A model generated the notes under the pieces. It made no database searches and was not told the origin of the DNA. It worked only from the letters and a program-made list of their open reading frames with translations. From Pseudomonas azadiae (lineage in GTDB: Bacteria; Pseudomonadota; Gammaproteobacteria; Pseudomonadales; Pseudomonadaceae), in the NCBI RefSeq assembly GCF_019145355.1, contig NZ_JAHSTY010000002.1, positions 930,001 through 994,000 on the forward strand: 64,000 bases of DNA, written 5' to 3'. Below, one piece after another: positions 17,189-29,578 of the stretch. Position 1 is the stretch's first letter. Every line of letters starts with the position of its first letter. The position numbers and the translations under genes are program-made.

Positions 17189-18721
17189 TTACCGGGCCGA
17201 AGCGAGTTGAGAGAAGGCGGTGCCGAACCACTGCTGCACGCCATGCATCGTCGCGGCAGAAGTGTCCAGGAACGGTTGCGGGTACACGCCGATATAGATC
17301 AGCAAGACCGCAAGGCCGAGCACCATGATCAGTTCGCGCGCATCCATCCCTTGCAGGACGGTGTCGGACTTGGCCGGGCCGAAGTAGGCGCGGTGGATCA
17401 TGATCAGCGAGTAGACCGAACCGAACACCAGGCCGGAGGTGGCAATGGCGCTGATCCACGGCGTTTGCACGAAGGCACCCATCAGGATCAGGAACTCGCC
17501 GATGAAGTTACCGGTACCCGGCAAGCCCAGGGACGCGGCGGCGAAGAACAGGCTGATCGCCGGCAGGTACGCGATGCGCGACCACACGCCACCCATTTCA
17601 CGCATGTCACGGGTGTGCAGGCGCTCGTACAACTGGCCACTGAGGATAAACAGCGCAGCGGCAGACACACCGTGGGCCAACATCTGGATCACCGCGCCTT
17701 GCAGCGCCAGTTGGCTACCGGAGTAGATGCCGATCAGTACGAAACCCATGTGGGACACGGACGAGAAGGCAATCAGACGCTTGATGTCGGTTTGTGCGAA
17801 GGCCAGGAACGCACCGTAGAAGATCCCGATCAGACCCAGGGTCATGGCGATCGGCGCGAACTCGGCCGAGGCATTCGGGAACAGCGGCAGGGCGAAACGC
17901 AGCAGGCCGTAGGCCGCCGTCTTCAACAGGATACCGGCCAGGTCCACGGAGCCGGCAGTCGGCGCCTGGGCGTGAGCGTCAGGCAGCCAGGAGTGGAACG
18001 GCACCACCGGCAGCTTCACCGCGAACGCGATGAAGAAGCCCAGCATCAGGATGTACTCGGTGGTCAGGGACATCTTGGTCTTCAACAGATCGGCGTAGTT
18101 GAAGGTGATCACGCCGGTGTTGTTGAAGTTGACCAGTACCAGGCCCAGGATCGCCACCAACATGATCAGGCCGGAAGCCTGGGTGAAGATGAAGAACTTG
18201 GTCGCCGCGTAGATCCGGGTTTTCTTGCCGTCCGAAGAACTGTGACCCCAGAGCGCGATGAGGAAATACATCGGCACCAGCATCATTTCCCAGAAGAAGA
18301 AGAACATGAACAGGTCCAGCGCCAGGAACACGCCGACAACGCCGCCCAGGATCCACATCAGGTTCAGGTGGAAGAAGCCCACGTGGCGCTGGATCTCTTT
18401 CCAGGAGCAGAGTACCGAGAGGATACCCAGCAGGCCGGTCAGCAGGATCATCAACAGCGACAGGCCGTCGAGGGCCAGGTGCACGTTGATGCCGAAGCGC
18501 TGGATCCACACGTGCTTGAATTCAAGCGCGAAGGTGGGATCGACACCCGGTGCCGGAGCGAATGAATAGTCACCATGGGCCCACAGCCAGAGGCCGAGCG
18601 CGAGTTCCAGGGACATGGTCAGCAACGCAATCCAGCGGGGGAGGGTGGCGCCGAAGCGTTCACCCATCCAGCAGAGCAGGCCGCCGATAAAGGGGATCAG
18701 GATTAGCCAGGGCAGAATCAT
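17189..18721 (-). CDS. nuoM: NADH-quinone oxidoreductase subunit M
   Basis: A 510-residue antiporter-like proton-pumping subunit of complex I. Key features are [11 protein letters not shown], the conserved glutamate region [38 protein letters not shown], and [19 protein letters not shown]. The start at 18721 ([11 protein letters not shown]) fits the family; codons further upstream are not conserved. It lies between nuoL (55-base gap) and nuoN (seven-base gap). Confidence 0.97.
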   Translation of the reverse strand: MILPWLILIPFIGGLLCWMGERFGATLPRWIALLTMSLELALGLWLWAHGDYSFAPAPGVDPTFALEFKHVWIQRFGINVHLALDGLSLLMILLTGLLGILSVLCSWKEIQRHVGFFHLNLMWILGGVVGVFLALDLFMFFFFWEMMLVPMYFLIALWGHSSSDGKKTRIYAATKFFIFTQASGLIMLVAILGLVLVNFNNTGVITFNYADLLKTKMSLTTEYILMLGFFIAFAVKLPVVPFHSWLPDAHAQAPTAGSVDLAGILLKTAAYGLLRFALPLFPNASAEFAPIAMTLGLIGIFYGAFLAFAQTDIKRLIAFSSVSHMGFVLIGIYSGSQLALQGAVIQMLAHGVSAAALFILSGQLYERLHTRDMREMGGVWSRIAYLPAISLFFAAASLGLPGTGNFIGEFLILMGAFVQTPWISAIATSGLVFGSVYSLIMIHRAYFGPAKSDTVLQGMDARELIMVLGLAVLLIYIGVYPQPFLDTSAATMHGVQQWFGTAFSQLASAR

Positions 18722-18776
18722 GACGGGCTCGTTTCCTTTCGCAAGTTCGCAAAGTACGCAGTGCACTTAAACATAG

Positions 18777-20630
18777 TCAGACCGCTACCACGACGATGGC
18801 GCCGATCACCAGAACGGCACCCGCCGCCATGGACGCTGCATACCAACGCAATTGGCCGGTCTCGCTGCGGCTCAGGGCGGTGTGACCGGCCTTGGCGGCA
18901 CGCGGGATCAAACCGATGGTCTGGTCGAGCGGATCTTTACGCAGTACATGGCTGATGGCGAGGTAAGGCTTGACGAACAGTTTGTCGTAGAGCCAATCGA
19001 AGCCCCAGGCGGCGAACCACCAGGCCGACAGGAAGCGCCCGATGCCACTGTTGGCAACCGCCGTGACGAAGCGACGCTTGCCGAGGAACAGCAGGGCCGC
19101 CAGCAGGATACCGGCAATGGCGATGGCACCCGAGGCGATTTCCAGGCTGTGCTTGTCGGCGCCGCCGGCATGGCCGACGCTTTCAGGCAGCACACCGGCC
19201 AGTGGCGGGGTGATCAGGGCGCCGATAAAGGTCGACAGCACGATCAGCACCGACAGCGGCAACCAATGGGAAATGCCGTGGCCTGCGTGCGCTTCGGTCT
19301 TGGCTTCACCGTGGAAGGTGATGAAGATCAGGCGGAAGGTGTACAGCGAGGTCATGAAGGCACCCACCAGGCCTGCGTAGAGCAGGTTCTGGTTACCGCT
19401 GGCGAAGGCTTCCCAGAGGATTTCGTCCTTGGAGTAGAAACCGGCGGTCACCAACGGCAGGGCGGCCAGGGCGGCGCCACCGACGATGAAGCTGGCGTAG
19501 GCCAGCGGCAGTTTCTTCCACAGGCCGCCCATCTTGAAGATGTTCTGCTCGTGGTGGCAGGCCACGATCACCGCACCGGAAGCGAGGAACAGCAGGGCCT
19601 TGAAGAAGGCGTGGGTCATCAGGTGGAAGATCGCCGCGTCCCAGGCGCCAACGCCCAGGGCCAGGAACATGTAGCCGATCTGGCTCATGGTCGAGTAGGC
19701 GAGGATCCGCTTGATGTCGGTCTGCACCAGGGCAGCAAAACCGGCCAGCACCAGGGTCACGCCGCCGACCACGCCCACCAGGTGCAGGATATCCGGCGCC
19801 AGGGTGAACAGGCCGTGGGTACGCGCGATCAGGTAGACGCCGGCGGTCACCATGGTTGCGGCGTGGATCAGTGCGGAAACCGGTGTAGGGCCCGCCATCG
19901 CATCCGCCAGCCAGGTTTGCAGCGGCAGTTGCGCCGATTTACCGACAGCGCCACCCAGCAGCATCAGGGTCGCCAGGGTGATCCAGAAGTCGCCGACCTG
20001 GAATTTCTGCGGTGCCAGCACCAGCAGTTCCTGGATGTTCAGCGTGCCCACCTGTTGGAACAGGATGAACAAGCCGATGGCCATGAACACGTCGCCGATG
20101 CGGGTGACGATAAAGGCCTTGAGCGCGGCGTTACCGTTGTTGCGGTTGCTGTAGTAGAAACCGATCAACAGGTACGAGCACAGGCCCACGCCTTCCCAGC
20201 CGAAGTACAGGAACAACAGGTTATCGCCCAGCACCAGGAACAGCATGCTGGCGATAAACAGGTTGGTGTACGCGAAGAAGCGCGAGTAACCGGCTTCACC
20301 GCGCATGTACCAGGACGCGAACAGGTGGATCAGGAAGCCCACACCCACCACCACGCCAAGCATGGTGATCGACAGGCCGTCGACATAGAGGGCGAAGTTG
20401 GGCTTGAAGCCCTCCACCGACATCCACTGCCACAGCACCAGGGTGTAGTGACCGCCTTCCGGCGGCGCCACGTTGAATTGCCAGATGACATAGGCGGCAA
20501 CGATCGCCGACAGGCCAATCGAGCCAACGCCGATCAGGGCTGAGAGGTTTTCCGACCAGCGCCCGCGAGAGAACGACAGCAGCAGGAAACCGATCAGGGG
20601 AAATACGAAAGTCAGAAAGATCATGTTCAT
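18777..20630 (-). CDS. nuoL: NADH-quinone oxidoreductase subunit L
   Basis: A 617-residue subunit, the distal proton-pumping module of complex I, including the long lateral helix at its C-terminal end. Recognisable segments are [77 protein letters not shown] and [18 protein letters not shown]. The start overlaps the nuoK stop by four bases, showing translational coupling. Confidence 0.97.
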   Translation of the reverse strand: MNMIFLTFVFPLIGFLLLSFSRGRWSENLSALIGVGSIGLSAIVAAYVIWQFNVAPPEGGHYTLVLWQWMSVEGFKPNFALYVDGLSITMLGVVVGVGFLIHLFASWYMRGEAGYSRFFAYTNLFIASMLFLVLGDNLLFLYFGWEGVGLCSYLLIGFYYSNRNNGNAALKAFIVTRIGDVFMAIGLFILFQQVGTLNIQELLVLAPQKFQVGDFWITLATLMLLGGAVGKSAQLPLQTWLADAMAGPTPVSALIHAATMVTAGVYLIARTHGLFTLAPDILHLVGVVGGVTLVLAGFAALVQTDIKRILAYSTMSQIGYMFLALGVGAWDAAIFHLMTHAFFKALLFLASGAVIVACHHEQNIFKMGGLWKKLPLAYASFIVGGAALAALPLVTAGFYSKDEILWEAFASGNQNLLYAGLVGAFMTSLYTFRLIFITFHGEAKTEAHAGHGISHWLPLSVLIVLSTFIGALITPPLAGVLPESVGHAGGADKHSLEIASGAIAIAGILLAALLFLGKRRFVTAVANSGIGRFLSAWWFAAWGFDWLYDKLFVKPYLAISHVLRKDPLDQTIGLIPRAAKAGHTALSRSETGQLRWYAASMAAGAVLVIGAIVVVAV

Positions 20631-20935
20631 CCGCGCATCTCACTGGCAGCGTCGATATCAAGCGTGTGGAAGCGACGATACAGTTGCAGCAGGATCGCCA
20701 GGCCGATACTGGCCTCGGCGGCTGCCAGGCTGATCACCAGGATGAACATGACTTGTCCATCCGGCTGGCCCCAACGTGCACCCGCGACAATGAACGCCAG
20801 TGCCGCAGCGTTCATCATGATTTCCAGGCTCATCAACACAAACAGAATGTTACGGCGGACCATCAGGCCGACCAGGCCAAGGCAGAACAGGATGCCGGCG
20901 ACCGCCAGACCATGCTCCAAGGGGATAGCAGGCAT
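20627..20935 (-). CDS. nuoK: NADH-quinone oxidoreductase subunit K
   Basis: A 102-residue, three-helix subunit that carries membrane glutamates of the proton path ([13 protein letters not shown] and [14 protein letters not shown]). Two ATGs compete: one at 20941 overlaps the nuoJ stop, but the GGAG is then only two bases away; the ATG at 20935 ([14 protein letters not shown]) has ideal eight-base spacing and matches the family start, so I prefer it. It overlaps nuoL by four bases. Confidence 0.95.
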   Translation of the reverse strand: MPAIPLEHGLAVAGILFCLGLVGLMVRRNILFVLMSLEIMMNAAALAFIVAGARWGQPDGQVMFILVISLAAAEASIGLAILLQLYRRFHTLDIDAASEMRG

Positions 20936-20937
20936 CG

Positions 20938-21441
20938 TCATTGCTCCTTGGCTTCGTTGCGGCCCAAGTGGAAGGCGGTGATGGCTGCGGCGAGCAGCAG
21001 CATCGAAGCCAGTTCGACCACCAGCAGGTACGGTCCGAACAGGCTGATGCCCACGGCTTTCGCGTCCACGGTGGTGTGGCCGATGGCCTGGCCGCTCTGG
21101 TGAGCGAACAGCACATACAGCAGTTCACCCAGCAGCAGTGCTGCGAGGACAACCGGGCCGAGCCAGATGCCGGGCTTGAGCCAGACGCGCTCCTGGGCGA
21201 CCGACGCCGGCCCCAGGTTGAGCATCATCACCACAAACACGAACAGCACCATGATGGCGCCAGCGTAGGCGATCACTTCCAGCACACCGGCGAACGGTGC
21301 GCCGAGTGCGAAAAAGGTCATGGCCACGGCGATCAGCGAAATGATCAGGTAGAGCAGGGCGTGCACGGGGTTGGTGTTGGTGATCACGCGAAGCGTGGAC
21401 ACAACTGCGATACCCGATGCGAAATAGAAAGCGAATTCCAT
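20938..21441 (-). CDS. nuoJ: NADH-quinone oxidoreductase subunit J
   Basis: A 167-residue membrane subunit of complex I with five helices. The conserved third-helix region [20 protein letters not shown] is intact; by family this helix contains the pi-bulge that couples quinone reduction to pumping. It lies nine bases after nuoI and directly before nuoK in the operon. Confidence 0.97.
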   Translation of the reverse strand: MEFAFYFASGIAVVSTLRVITNTNPVHALLYLIISLIAVAMTFFALGAPFAGVLEVIAYAGAIMVLFVFVVMMLNLGPASVAQERVWLKPGIWLGPVVLAALLLGELLYVLFAHQSGQAIGHTTVDAKAVGISLFGPYLLVVELASMLLLAAAITAFHLGRNEAKEQ

Positions 21442-21450
21442 CTTTCTTCC

Positions 21451-21999
21451 TTAAGGCAGCAAGCTCTTCACGTTGATCGGCTCGGCTTCGTTTTGTGCGG
21501 CGCCTTTGGGCTTGCCCGCAACGGCCATACCTGCAACACGATAGAAGTTGTAATCAGGGTTTTTACCGGTACCGGAGATCAGCAGATCTTCCTTCTCGTA
21601 CACCAGGTCCTGACGTTTGAACTCGGCCATCTCGAAGTCCGGCGTGAGCTGGATCGCGGTGGTCGGGCAGGCTTCCTCGCAGAGGCCGCAGAAAATGCAG
21701 CGCGAGAAGTTGATGCGGAAGAAGTCCGGGTACCAGCGACCGTCTTCGGTTTCAGCTTTCTGCAGGGAGATGCAACCCACCGGGCACGCCACGGCGCACA
21801 GGTTGCAGGCAACGCAACGCTCTTCGCCATCGGGGTCGCGGGTCAGTACGATACGGCCGCGATAGCGCGGCGGCAGGTACACCGCTTCTTCCGGGTATTG
21901 CAGGGTGTCGCGTTTGCGGAAGCCGTGACCGAACACCATCACCAGGCTTCGCAACTGGGTACCGGTACCCTTAACGATGTCGCCAATATATTTGAACAT
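21451..21999 (-). CDS. nuoI: NADH-quinone oxidoreductase subunit I, 2x[4Fe-4S] ferredoxin-like
   Basis: A 182-residue peripheral-arm subunit carrying clusters N6a and N6b. Both ligand sets are complete: Cys62, 65, 68 and 72 in [12 protein letters not shown], and Cys101, 104, 107 and 111 in [12 protein letters not shown]. The N-terminal amphipathic region anchors it to the membrane arm. It sits between nuoH (11-base gap) and nuoJ. Confidence 0.98.
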   Translation of the reverse strand: MFKYIGDIVKGTGTQLRSLVMVFGHGFRKRDTLQYPEEAVYLPPRYRGRIVLTRDPDGEERCVACNLCAVACPVGCISLQKAETEDGRWYPDFFRINFSRCIFCGLCEEACPTTAIQLTPDFEMAEFKRQDLVYEKEDLLISGTGKNPDYNFYRVAGMAVAGKPKGAAQNEAEPINVKSLLP

Positions 22000-22010
22000 G
22001 GGTCAAATCC

Positions 22011-23018
22011 TCACTGAACCGCGCCCGCTGGCGTGTTCAACAACACAACGGCAGCGGTCACCAGCAAATTGATCAGGGTCAGCGGCAGGCAGAAGCGCCA
22101 GCTGAAATCCATCACCTGGTCGTATCGTGGACGCGGAATGGAAGCGCGCAGCAGGATAAACAACATGATGAAGAACGCGGTCTTCAGGAAGAACCAGAAG
22201 AACGCCAACTGCGGCAGGATGCCGAACGGACCGTGCCAGCCGCCGAAGAACAGCGTGACCAGCAGGGCCGAGATCAAGATGATGCCGATGTACTCACCGA
22301 CGAAGAACATGCCCCACTTCATGCCGGCATATTCAATGTGGTAACCGTCGGCCAGTTCCTGTTCCGCTTCCGGCTGGTCGAACGGGTGACGGTGAGTCAC
22401 GGCGACGCCGGCGATGAAGAAGGTACAGAAGCCGAAGAACTGCGGAATGATAAACCACAGGTTCTGCGCCTGGTACTCGACGATGTCGCGCATGTTGAAC
22501 GAGCCGACCTGCACCACGATGCCCATCAGCGCCAACCCCATGAACACTTCATAGGATACGGTTTGCGCCGAAGCCCGCAAGCTGCCCAGCAGGGCGAACT
22601 TGTTGTTACTGGCCCAACCGGCGAACAGCACGGCGTAGACCGACAAGCCGGCCATGGCGAAGAAGAACAGCAAGCCGATGTTCAGGTCCGCCACGCCCCA
22701 GGTCGGGGTGATCGGGATGACGGCAAAGGCGATCAACAAGGCGCTCATGGCCACCACCGGTGCCAGGGTGAAGATCACCTTGTCGGCAAACGGCGGCGTC
22801 CAGTCTTCCTTGAAGAACATCTTCAGCATGTCGGCGGCGATCTGGAACATGCCGAACGGGCCAACGCGGTTCGGACCGTAACGGTCCTGCCACCAGCCCA
22901 GCAGGCGACGTTCGACGAAGCTGAGCAGGGCGCCCGCAACGACCACGGCCAACAGGATCACGATGGCCTTGACGACCGAGATGATCACGTCGATCACTTC
23001 AGGGGTGAACCAGGTCAT
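22011..23018 (-). CDS. nuoH: NADH-quinone oxidoreductase subunit H
   Basis: A 335-residue membrane subunit forming the quinone chamber floor and the link between the arms. Conserved stretches include [71 protein letters not shown] and [13 protein letters not shown]. Its start overlaps the nuoG stop by four bases. Confidence 0.98.
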   Translation of the reverse strand: MTWFTPEVIDVIISVVKAIVILLAVVVAGALLSFVERRLLGWWQDRYGPNRVGPFGMFQIAADMLKMFFKEDWTPPFADKVIFTLAPVVAMSALLIAFAVIPITPTWGVADLNIGLLFFFAMAGLSVYAVLFAGWASNNKFALLGSLRASAQTVSYEVFMGLALMGIVVQVGSFNMRDIVEYQAQNLWFIIPQFFGFCTFFIAGVAVTHRHPFDQPEAEQELADGYHIEYAGMKWGMFFVGEYIGIILISALLVTLFFGGWHGPFGILPQLAFFWFFLKTAFFIMLFILLRASIPRPRYDQVMDFSWRFCLPLTLINLLVTAAVVLLNTPAGAVQ

Positions 23019-25729
23019 TGCGCTGCCTCCTGCAGACCGTCAACGGTTTTGCCAAAGATTGCCGCGGGAATACCGGCAATGCCTTTTGGCAATGCCACCA
23101 GGCCGGCGCCCAACGCTTCGTTGATGCGCAGCGGCAGGCGCAGGGTCTGACCAGCCACGTTCAGGCTGAGCAGCGCACCGTCGTTGACGCCGAGGCGGTC
23201 GGCTTCGGACTTGGCCAGGGACACGTAAGGCGCGGGGATGCGTTCTTGAACCGGTGCGGCCTTGGAAGAGGTCTCTTCGCTGCCGAACAGGTGGAAGAAC
23301 GGCACGACCTGCCAGGTACCCTGGGCCGGGTTGAACGGACGCGGTACGGCGGCGAACCAGTTCAGCGAATCCCCGCTGCTTTCGATCAGGCGGGTGCCCG
23401 GGTCGCCGGCGCGGATGTGACCACCGACTTCGTCCTGGAACTTGTTCCAGGCCTGCGGCGAGTTCCAGCCCGGCGACCAGGCGAACGGCACCTGCTGACG
23501 CGGTTCGACCGAACCCGAGTAACCTTCCATGGAGAAAGCGAACGCGGTGTCGTTGTCTTGCGGGGTACGCGGTTCGTGCACGCTGATGTTGGCGCGCATG
23601 GCGGTGCGACCGGAGTAACGCAGCGGTTCACGGGCCAGTTTCAAGCCCTTGATGCGGAACGCGGCGGATGGCGCGGCATCGACGATACGCGCCAGCTGCG
23701 GCGCGCTGGCGGCGGTGGCGGCAGTGACGTGGTCGAGCTGGGTCCAGTCGATCGGCTGGTTCAGCAAGGTCGCGCGCAGGGCATGCAGCCAGCGCCAGCC
23801 TTCGTGCACCAGGATGCCGGCGTCCATGTACTTCGGATCGAACACCTGGAAGAAGCGCTGGGCGCGGCCTTCCTGGCTGACCAGGGTGCCGTCGCCTTCG
23901 GCGAAGGTCGCCGCTGGCAGCACCAGGTCGGCACGCTCGCTGGTGGCCGTCTTCTGGTGGTCGGCGACGATCAGGACCTTGGTCGCGTTCAGCGCAGCGT
24001 CGACCTTGGCCGCATCGGTGCGGGTGTACAGGTCGTTTTCCAGCACCACGATGGCGTCGGCCGTGCCGTCGATCACCGCTTGCAGGGCTGCGTCCACGGA
24101 CTCGCCACCGAGCATGGCCAGGCCGAGGCTGTTGGCTTCCGGCACGACCAGGCTGATGGAACCGTTCTTGTCGCACAGCTTCAGGGCTTTGGCAATATTC
24201 GCAGCCGCCTCGATCAGCGCCTTGGAACCCAACGAGGTACCGGCAATGATCAATGGACGCTTGGCGGCCAGCAGGGCGTCGGCGATACGCTGGGCCAGTT
24301 CAACGGCTTCAGTGTCCAGGCCTTCGACCGCCGGTGCGCTGGCGTCCAGGGCGTGAGCCACGGCGAAACCGAGGCGGGCCAGGTCGTCCGGCGCGGCGTG
24401 TACGCATTCTTCGGCGATATCGTCGAGCTTGGTTTCAGCGATGCTGGCAATAAACAGCGGGTTCAGCGCGTGCTGGCCGATGTTTTTCACCGCCGCGTCG
24501 AGCCAGGGCTGTACGCGCATGGCGTCGGCCATGTCTTCGGCCTTGCCTTTGACCGACTGGCGCAGCGACAGCGCGATACGCGCGGCGGTCTGGGTCAGGT
24601 CTTCACCCAACACGAAAATCGCGTCGTGGTCTTCGATGTCGCGCATGTTCGGCACGGGCAGCGGGCTGTCGTTGAGCACTTGCAGGACCAGGCGGATACG
24701 CTCCAGCTCCCCGGCTTCGATGCCGCTGTAGAAGTGCTCGGCGCCGACCAGCTCGCGCAACGCGAAGTTGCTTTCGAGGCTGGCGCGTGGCGAGCCGATC
24801 CCGACGATGTTGCGGCCACGCAGCAGGTCGGCGGCCTTGTCCAGCGCGGCATCCAGGCTCAGCTTGGCGCCGTCGGCCAGCAATGGCTGGCGCGGGCGGT
24901 CTTCGCGGTTGACGTAGCCGTAGCCGAAACGGCCACGGTCGCACAGGAAGTACTGGTTGACCGAACCGTTGAAGCGGTTTTCGATGCGACGCAGTTCACC
25001 ATAGCGCTCGCCCGGCGAGATGTTGCAACCGCTGGAGCAGCCATGGCAGATGCTCGGGGCGAATTGCATATCCCACTTGCGGTTGTAACGCTCGGAGTGG
25101 GTCTTGTCGGTGAACACACCGGTCGGGCAGACCTCGGTGAGGTTGCCGGAAAACTCGCTTTCGAGCACGCCGTCTTCAACGCGACCGAAGTACACGTTGT
25201 CGTGGGCGCCGAACACGCCGAGGTCGGTGCCGCCGGCGTAGTCCTTATAGAAACGCACGCAGCGATAGCAGGCGATGCAGCGGTTCATCTCGTGGGAAAT
25301 GAACGGGCCCAGTTGCTGGTTCTGGTGGGTACGCTTGGTGAAGCGATAACGGCGCTCGTTGTGGCCGGTCATCACCGTCATGTCCTGCAGGTGGCAGTGA
25401 CCGCCTTCCTCACAGACCGGACAGTCGTGTGGATGGTTGGTCATCAGCCACTCGACGACACTGGCGCGGAACGCCTTGGACTCGTCATCGTCGATGGAGA
25501 TCCAGGTGTTGTCGGTGGCGGGCGTCATGCACGACATGACGATACGACCACGGGTGTCGTTCTCGTCGGTGTACTGCTTGACCGCACACTGGCGACAGGC
25601 ACCGACGCTACCAAGCGCGGGGTGCCAGCAGAAATACGGGATGTCGAGGCCGAGTGACAGACATGCCTGTAACAGGTTGTCCGCCCCATCGACTTCGAGC
25701 GCTTTGCCGTCTACGTGGATAGTGGCCAT
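23015..25729 (-). CDS. nuoG: NADH-quinone oxidoreductase subunit G
   Basis: A 904-residue iron-sulfur subunit of the NADH module. The N-terminal ferredoxin domain has the [2Fe-2S] ligands [15 protein letters not shown]. Next come a His/Cys-ligated cluster segment ([19 protein letters not shown]), a [4Fe-4S] pair ([14 protein letters not shown] with a later CP), and the extra N7 cluster motif [13 protein letters not shown]. The rest is a molybdopterin-oxidoreductase-like domain without cofactor, as in other bacterial NuoG. A 137-base spacer with a hairpin separates it from nuoF. Confidence 0.97.
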   Translation of the reverse strand: MATIHVDGKALEVDGADNLLQACLSLGLDIPYFCWHPALGSVGACRQCAVKQYTDENDTRGRIVMSCMTPATDNTWISIDDDESKAFRASVVEWLMTNHPHDCPVCEEGGHCHLQDMTVMTGHNERRYRFTKRTHQNQQLGPFISHEMNRCIACYRCVRFYKDYAGGTDLGVFGAHDNVYFGRVEDGVLESEFSGNLTEVCPTGVFTDKTHSERYNRKWDMQFAPSICHGCSSGCNISPGERYGELRRIENRFNGSVNQYFLCDRGRFGYGYVNREDRPRQPLLADGAKLSLDAALDKAADLLRGRNIVGIGSPRASLESNFALRELVGAEHFYSGIEAGELERIRLVLQVLNDSPLPVPNMRDIEDHDAIFVLGEDLTQTAARIALSLRQSVKGKAEDMADAMRVQPWLDAAVKNIGQHALNPLFIASIAETKLDDIAEECVHAAPDDLARLGFAVAHALDASAPAVEGLDTEAVELAQRIADALLAAKRPLIIAGTSLGSKALIEAAANIAKALKLCDKNGSISLVVPEANSLGLAMLGGESVDAALQAVIDGTADAIVVLENDLYTRTDAAKVDAALNATKVLIVADHQKTATSERADLVLPAATFAEGDGTLVSQEGRAQRFFQVFDPKYMDAGILVHEGWRWLHALRATLLNQPIDWTQLDHVTAATAASAPQLARIVDAAPSAAFRIKGLKLAREPLRYSGRTAMRANISVHEPRTPQDNDTAFAFSMEGYSGSVEPRQQVPFAWSPGWNSPQAWNKFQDEVGGHIRAGDPGTRLIESSGDSLNWFAAVPRPFNPAQGTWQVVPFFHLFGSEETSSKAAPVQERIPAPYVSLAKSEADRLGVNDGALLSLNVAGQTLRLPLRINEALGAGLVALPKGIAGIPAAIFGKTVDGLQEAAQ

Positions 25730-25832
25730 GGTTCAAAGTTCTTCGTTGGCCCGTTGTCAGCGGGCGTGGCTAATGGAATCTTGTTATTCATGTGCATCTA
25801 CACAGCCATCAAGGCGTCAGCACATGAGAAAG

Positions 25833-25854
25833 GCGAAGGGCACGGACCCTTCGC
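25833..25854 (-). other. Hairpin in the nuoF-nuoG spacer
   Basis: A perfect eight-base stem GCGAAGGG / CCCTTCGC with a six-base loop lies 13 bases after the nuoF stop. It is followed on the minus strand by a short TTTC tail, too weak for a clear terminator. It could be an mRNA-processing or attenuating element. Confidence 0.5.
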
Positions 25855-25866
25855 TTCCTTGAAGCG

Positions 25867-27225
25867 TTACGCGCCGACCATGGTCGGCGTTACCACCTGA
25901 GTGAGCTCGCCCGCGCGGGTAGGCGCGATGCCGGCCTCGAATTCAGGGCGGAAGTATTTGATTGCGCTGCCCAGTGGCTCCACGGCGCCCGGTGCGTGAG
26001 CACAGAAGGTCTTGCCAGGGCCGAGGAAGTTGACCAGGCCCAGCAGGGTTTCGATGTCACCCTCGCGGCCTTCGCCGTTTTCCAGCGCCATCAACAGCTT
26101 GACGCTCCACGGCAGGCCGTCGCGGCATGGGGTGCAGAAGCCGCAGGACTCACGGGCAAAGAACTGCTCCATGTTGCGCAGCAACGAGACCATGTTCACC
26201 GTGTTGTCCACCGCCATTGCCAGGCCGGTACCCATGCGGGTGCCCACCTTGCCGATGCCGCCAGCATACATTTGCGCGTCCAGGTGCTCGGGCAACAGGA
26301 AACCGGTGCCGGCGCCGCCTGGCTGCCAGGCTTTCAAGGTGTAGCCGTCGCGCATGCCGCCGGCGTAGTCCTCGAACAGCTCGCGTGCGGTCACGCCGAA
26401 CGGCAGTTCCCACAGGCCGGGGTTCTTGACCTTGCCGGAGAAGCCCATGAGCTTGGTGCCCATGTCTTCACTGCCGGCGCGGGCCAACGATTTGTACCAG
26501 TCGACGCCGTCGGCAATGATCGCCGGCACGTTGCACAGGGTCTCGACGTTGTTCACGCAGGTCGGCTTGCCCCACACGCCCACGGCGGCCGGGAAGGGCG
26601 GCTTGGAGCGTGGGTTGGCGCGACGGCCTTCGAGGGAGTTGATCAGGGCGGTTTCTTCACCGCAGATATAACGCCCGGCGCCGGTGTGCACGAACAGTTC
26701 GAAGTCGAAACCCGAACCGAGGATGTTCTTGCCCAGCAGGCCCGCTGCCTTGGCTTCGGCCACGGCACGGTTGAGGTGCTTGGCGGCGGTGGTGTATTCG
26801 CCGCGCAGGAAGATGTAGCCCCGGTAGGTCTTCAGCGCGCGTGCGCTGATCAGCATGCCTTCGATCAGCAGATGGGGCAGTTGCTCCATCAGCATGCGGT
26901 CTTTCCAGGTGTTGGGCTCCATTTCATCCGCGTTGCACAAAAGGTAACGGATGTTGATGGATTCGTCCTTGGGCATCAGGCCCCACTTCACGCCCGTGGG
27001 GAAGCCTGCACCGCCGCGGCCTTTGAGGCCGGCGTCTTTCACCGTCTGGACGATGTCGTCCTGGGCCATGTCGGCGAAGGCTTTGCGCGCCGCCGCGTAA
27101 CCGTTCTTGGCCTGGTATTCGTCGAGCCACACGGGCTCGGCGTCGTCACGCAGGCGCCAGGTCAGCGGGTGAGTTTCGGCCGAACGCTTGATCAGGTTGG
27201 CCGGGCCGAAAGATGTCAGGGTCAT
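25867..27225 (-). CDS. nuoF: NADH-quinone oxidoreductase subunit F (NADH- and FMN-binding)
   Basis: A 452-residue flavoprotein that oxidises NADH and passes electrons from FMN to cluster N3. Visible are [17 protein letters not shown] (residues 67-83, nucleotide and FMN binding), the acidic FMN-site segment [32 protein letters not shown], and the [4Fe-4S] ligands [11 protein letters not shown] with a distal Cys in [10 protein letters not shown]. It overlaps nuoE by four bases. Confidence 0.98.
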   Translation of the reverse strand: MTLTSFGPANLIKRSAETHPLTWRLRDDAEPVWLDEYQAKNGYAAARKAFADMAQDDIVQTVKDAGLKGRGGAGFPTGVKWGLMPKDESINIRYLLCNADEMEPNTWKDRMLMEQLPHLLIEGMLISARALKTYRGYIFLRGEYTTAAKHLNRAVAEAKAAGLLGKNILGSGFDFELFVHTGAGRYICGEETALINSLEGRRANPRSKPPFPAAVGVWGKPTCVNNVETLCNVPAIIADGVDWYKSLARAGSEDMGTKLMGFSGKVKNPGLWELPFGVTARELFEDYAGGMRDGYTLKAWQPGGAGTGFLLPEHLDAQMYAGGIGKVGTRMGTGLAMAVDNTVNMVSLLRNMEQFFARESCGFCTPCRDGLPWSVKLLMALENGEGREGDIETLLGLVNFLGPGKTFCAHAPGAVEPLGSAIKYFRPEFEAGIAPTRAGELTQVVTPTMVGA

Positions 27226-27719
27226 GGGTAGCCCTCGAGCAATTGGGTCACGCCAGCAGGCTGCACGTCACCGAATGTGTCGTCGTCGATCATCAACGCC
27301 GGCGCCTTGTCGCAGTTGCCCAGGCAGCACACCGGCAGCAGCGTGAAGCGGCCGTCTGCGGTGGTCTGGCCCAGGCCGATGCCGAGCTTGGCCTGGATTT
27401 CGCTGACCACGGACTCGTGGCCACCGATGTAGCAGACCATGCTGTCGCACACGCGAATGATGTGGCGGCCCACCGGCTGGCGGAAGATCTGGCTGTAGAA
27501 CGTTGCCACGCCTTCAACGTCGCTGGCGGGGATGCCGAGGATCTCGCCGATGGCGTAGAGGGCGCCGTCGGGCACCCAGCCACGTTCCTTCTGGACGATC
27601 TTCAAGGCTTCGATCGACGCCGCGCGCGGGTCTTCGTAGTGATGCAGCTCGTGCTCGATGGCCGAGCGCTCGGTTTCACTCAAGGTGAAACGGTCTGTCT
27701 GGATAAGCGTGCTGTTCAT
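27222..27719 (-). CDS. nuoE: NADH-quinone oxidoreductase subunit E
   Basis: A 165-residue thioredoxin-fold subunit with the N1a [2Fe-2S] cluster. The ligands are in [11 protein letters not shown] and [18 protein letters not shown]. It works with NuoF and NuoG as the electron-input module. It starts two bases after nuoCD and overlaps nuoF by four. Confidence 0.98.
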   Translation of the reverse strand: MNSTLIQTDRFTLSETERSAIEHELHHYEDPRAASIEALKIVQKERGWVPDGALYAIGEILGIPASDVEGVATFYSQIFRQPVGRHIIRVCDSMVCYIGGHESVVSEIQAKLGIGLGQTTADGRFTLLPVCCLGNCDKAPALMIDDDTFGDVQPAGVTQLLEGYP

Positions 27720-27721
27720 GC

Positions 27722-29506
27722 TTAGCGGTCCACGTCGGCCATAACGAAATCGATACTACCCAGGTACGCAATCAAGTCCGCGACCATCTCGCCTTTGATC
27801 ACCGAAGGGATCTGCTGCAAGTGCGGGAAGCTTGGCGTACGAATCCGGGTGCGGTAGCTCATGGTGCCGCCATCGCTCGTCAGGTAATAACTGTTGATAC
27901 CCTTGGTCGCTTCGATCATCTGGAAGGATTCGTTGGCCGGCATTACCGGGCCCCACGAAACCTGCAGGAAGTGCGTGATCAGGGTTTCGATGTGCTGCAG
28001 CGTGCGCTCTTTGGGCGGCGGCGTGGTCAGCGGGTGGTCAGCCTTGTAGGGACCTGCCGGCATGTTGCGCATGCACTGCTCGATGATCTTGAGGCTCTGG
28101 CGCATTTCTTCGACGCGCACGATGCAGCGGTCGTAGGCATCGCCCTTGGCCGCCAGCGGCACTTCGAATTCGAAGTTTTCGTAGCCGGAGTAAGGGCGCG
28201 CCTTGCGCAGGTCGAAGTCCAGGCCGGTAGCGCGCAGGCTTGGGCCGGTAACGCCCCATTCCAGGGCTTCCTTGGTGTTGTACTGGGCGACGCCGATGGT
28301 ACGGCCCTTGAGGATGCTGTTGTCCAGGGCGGCTTTCTGGTATTCGTCCAGGCGCTTGGGCATCCAGTCGATGAAGTCCTTGACCAGGCGTTCCCAGCCG
28401 CGCGGGAGGTCGTGGGCCACACCGCCGATGCGGTACCAGGCCGGGTGCAGGCGAAAGCCCGTGATCGCTTCGATCACGGTGTAGGCTTTCTGGCGGTCGG
28501 TGAAGGTAAAGAACACCGGGGTCATGGCGCCCACGTCCTGGATGTAGGTGCCCAGGAACAGCAAGTGGCTGGTGATCCGGAAGAACTCGGCCATCATGAT
28601 GCGGATGGTGTCGACGCGGTCCGGTACCTTGATGCCGGCCAGCTTCTCGACCGAGAGCACGTACGGCAGGTTGTTCATCACGCCGCCGAGGTAGTCGACG
28701 CGGTCGGTGTACGGAATGTAGCTGTGCCAGGACTGGCGCTCGCCCATCTTCTCGGCGCCACGGTGGTGGTAGCCGATGTCCGGTACGCAGTCGACGATTT
28801 CTTCACCGTCCAGCTGCAGAATGATACGGAAGGCACCGTGAGCCGAAGGGTGGTTGGGGCCCAGGTTGAGGAACATGTAGTCCTCGTTGGTGCCCGAGCG
28901 CTTCATGCCCCAGTCTTCCGGGTTGAAACGCGCCGCTTCTTCCTCGAGCTGTTGCTTGGCCAGGGTAAGGCTGAAGGGGTCGAACTCAGTGGCGCGCGCC
29001 GGGAAGTCCTTGCGCAGCGGATGGCCTACCCAGGTCGGTGGCATCATGATGCGGGTCAGGTGCGGGTGCCCCGGGAAGTCGATGCCAAACATGTCCCAGA
29101 CTTCACGTTCGTACCAGTTGGCATTCGGCCAGATGCCGGTCACGGTCGGTACGCTCAGGTCGCTTTCGGATAGGGCAACCTTGAGCATCACGTCGCTGTT
29201 ACGTTCCAGCGACATCAAGTGGTAGAACACGGTGAAATCGGCGCCAGTCGGCAAGCCCTGGCGCTTGGTGCGCAGCCGCTCATCCACGCCATGCAGGTCA
29301 TAGAGCATGACGTAGGGCTTGGGCAGGTTGCGCAGGAAGGTCAGGACTTCGATGAGCCTGGCGCGGGCAACCCACAGCACGGGCATGCCGGTGCGGGTCT
29401 CCTGGGCGGTGAACGCCTCGGCGCCAAAACGGTTGTTCAGTTCGACGACCACGTCCTGGTCGTTTGCCTTATAAGGCGGGATGTACAGAGCACTGCCTGT
29501 AGTCAT
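27722..29506 (-). CDS. nuoCD: NADH-quinone oxidoreductase fused subunit C/D
   Basis: A 594-residue fusion as found in gammaproteobacteria. The NuoC part (to about residue 190) includes [20 protein letters not shown]. The NuoD part starts near [17 protein letters not shown] and includes [12 protein letters not shown], the quinone-site region, and the end [12 protein letters not shown]. By family NuoD helps form the quinone pocket facing NuoB. A 72-base gap precedes it after nuoB. Confidence 0.98.
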   Translation of the reverse strand: MTTGSALYIPPYKANDQDVVVELNNRFGAEAFTAQETRTGMPVLWVARARLIEVLTFLRNLPKPYVMLYDLHGVDERLRTKRQGLPTGADFTVFYHLMSLERNSDVMLKVALSESDLSVPTVTGIWPNANWYEREVWDMFGIDFPGHPHLTRIMMPPTWVGHPLRKDFPARATEFDPFSLTLAKQQLEEEAARFNPEDWGMKRSGTNEDYMFLNLGPNHPSAHGAFRIILQLDGEEIVDCVPDIGYHHRGAEKMGERQSWHSYIPYTDRVDYLGGVMNNLPYVLSVEKLAGIKVPDRVDTIRIMMAEFFRITSHLLFLGTYIQDVGAMTPVFFTFTDRQKAYTVIEAITGFRLHPAWYRIGGVAHDLPRGWERLVKDFIDWMPKRLDEYQKAALDNSILKGRTIGVAQYNTKEALEWGVTGPSLRATGLDFDLRKARPYSGYENFEFEVPLAAKGDAYDRCIVRVEEMRQSLKIIEQCMRNMPAGPYKADHPLTTPPPKERTLQHIETLITHFLQVSWGPVMPANESFQMIEATKGINSYYLTSDGGTMSYRTRIRTPSFPHLQQIPSVIKGEMVADLIAYLGSIDFVMADVDR

Positions 29507-29578
29507 GGTTATTTATCGCTTTCGGTCAACGTAAAGAATGAAGCCAGTGTCTCGTTTCTTATGCAGAGCTGAGCTGGA

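Noticed and set aside
23018..25657. An 879-codon plus-strand open frame opposite nuoG
   Set aside because: It lies fully inside nuoG on the other strand. The composition is that of a codon-bias shadow and it has no ribosome-binding site.
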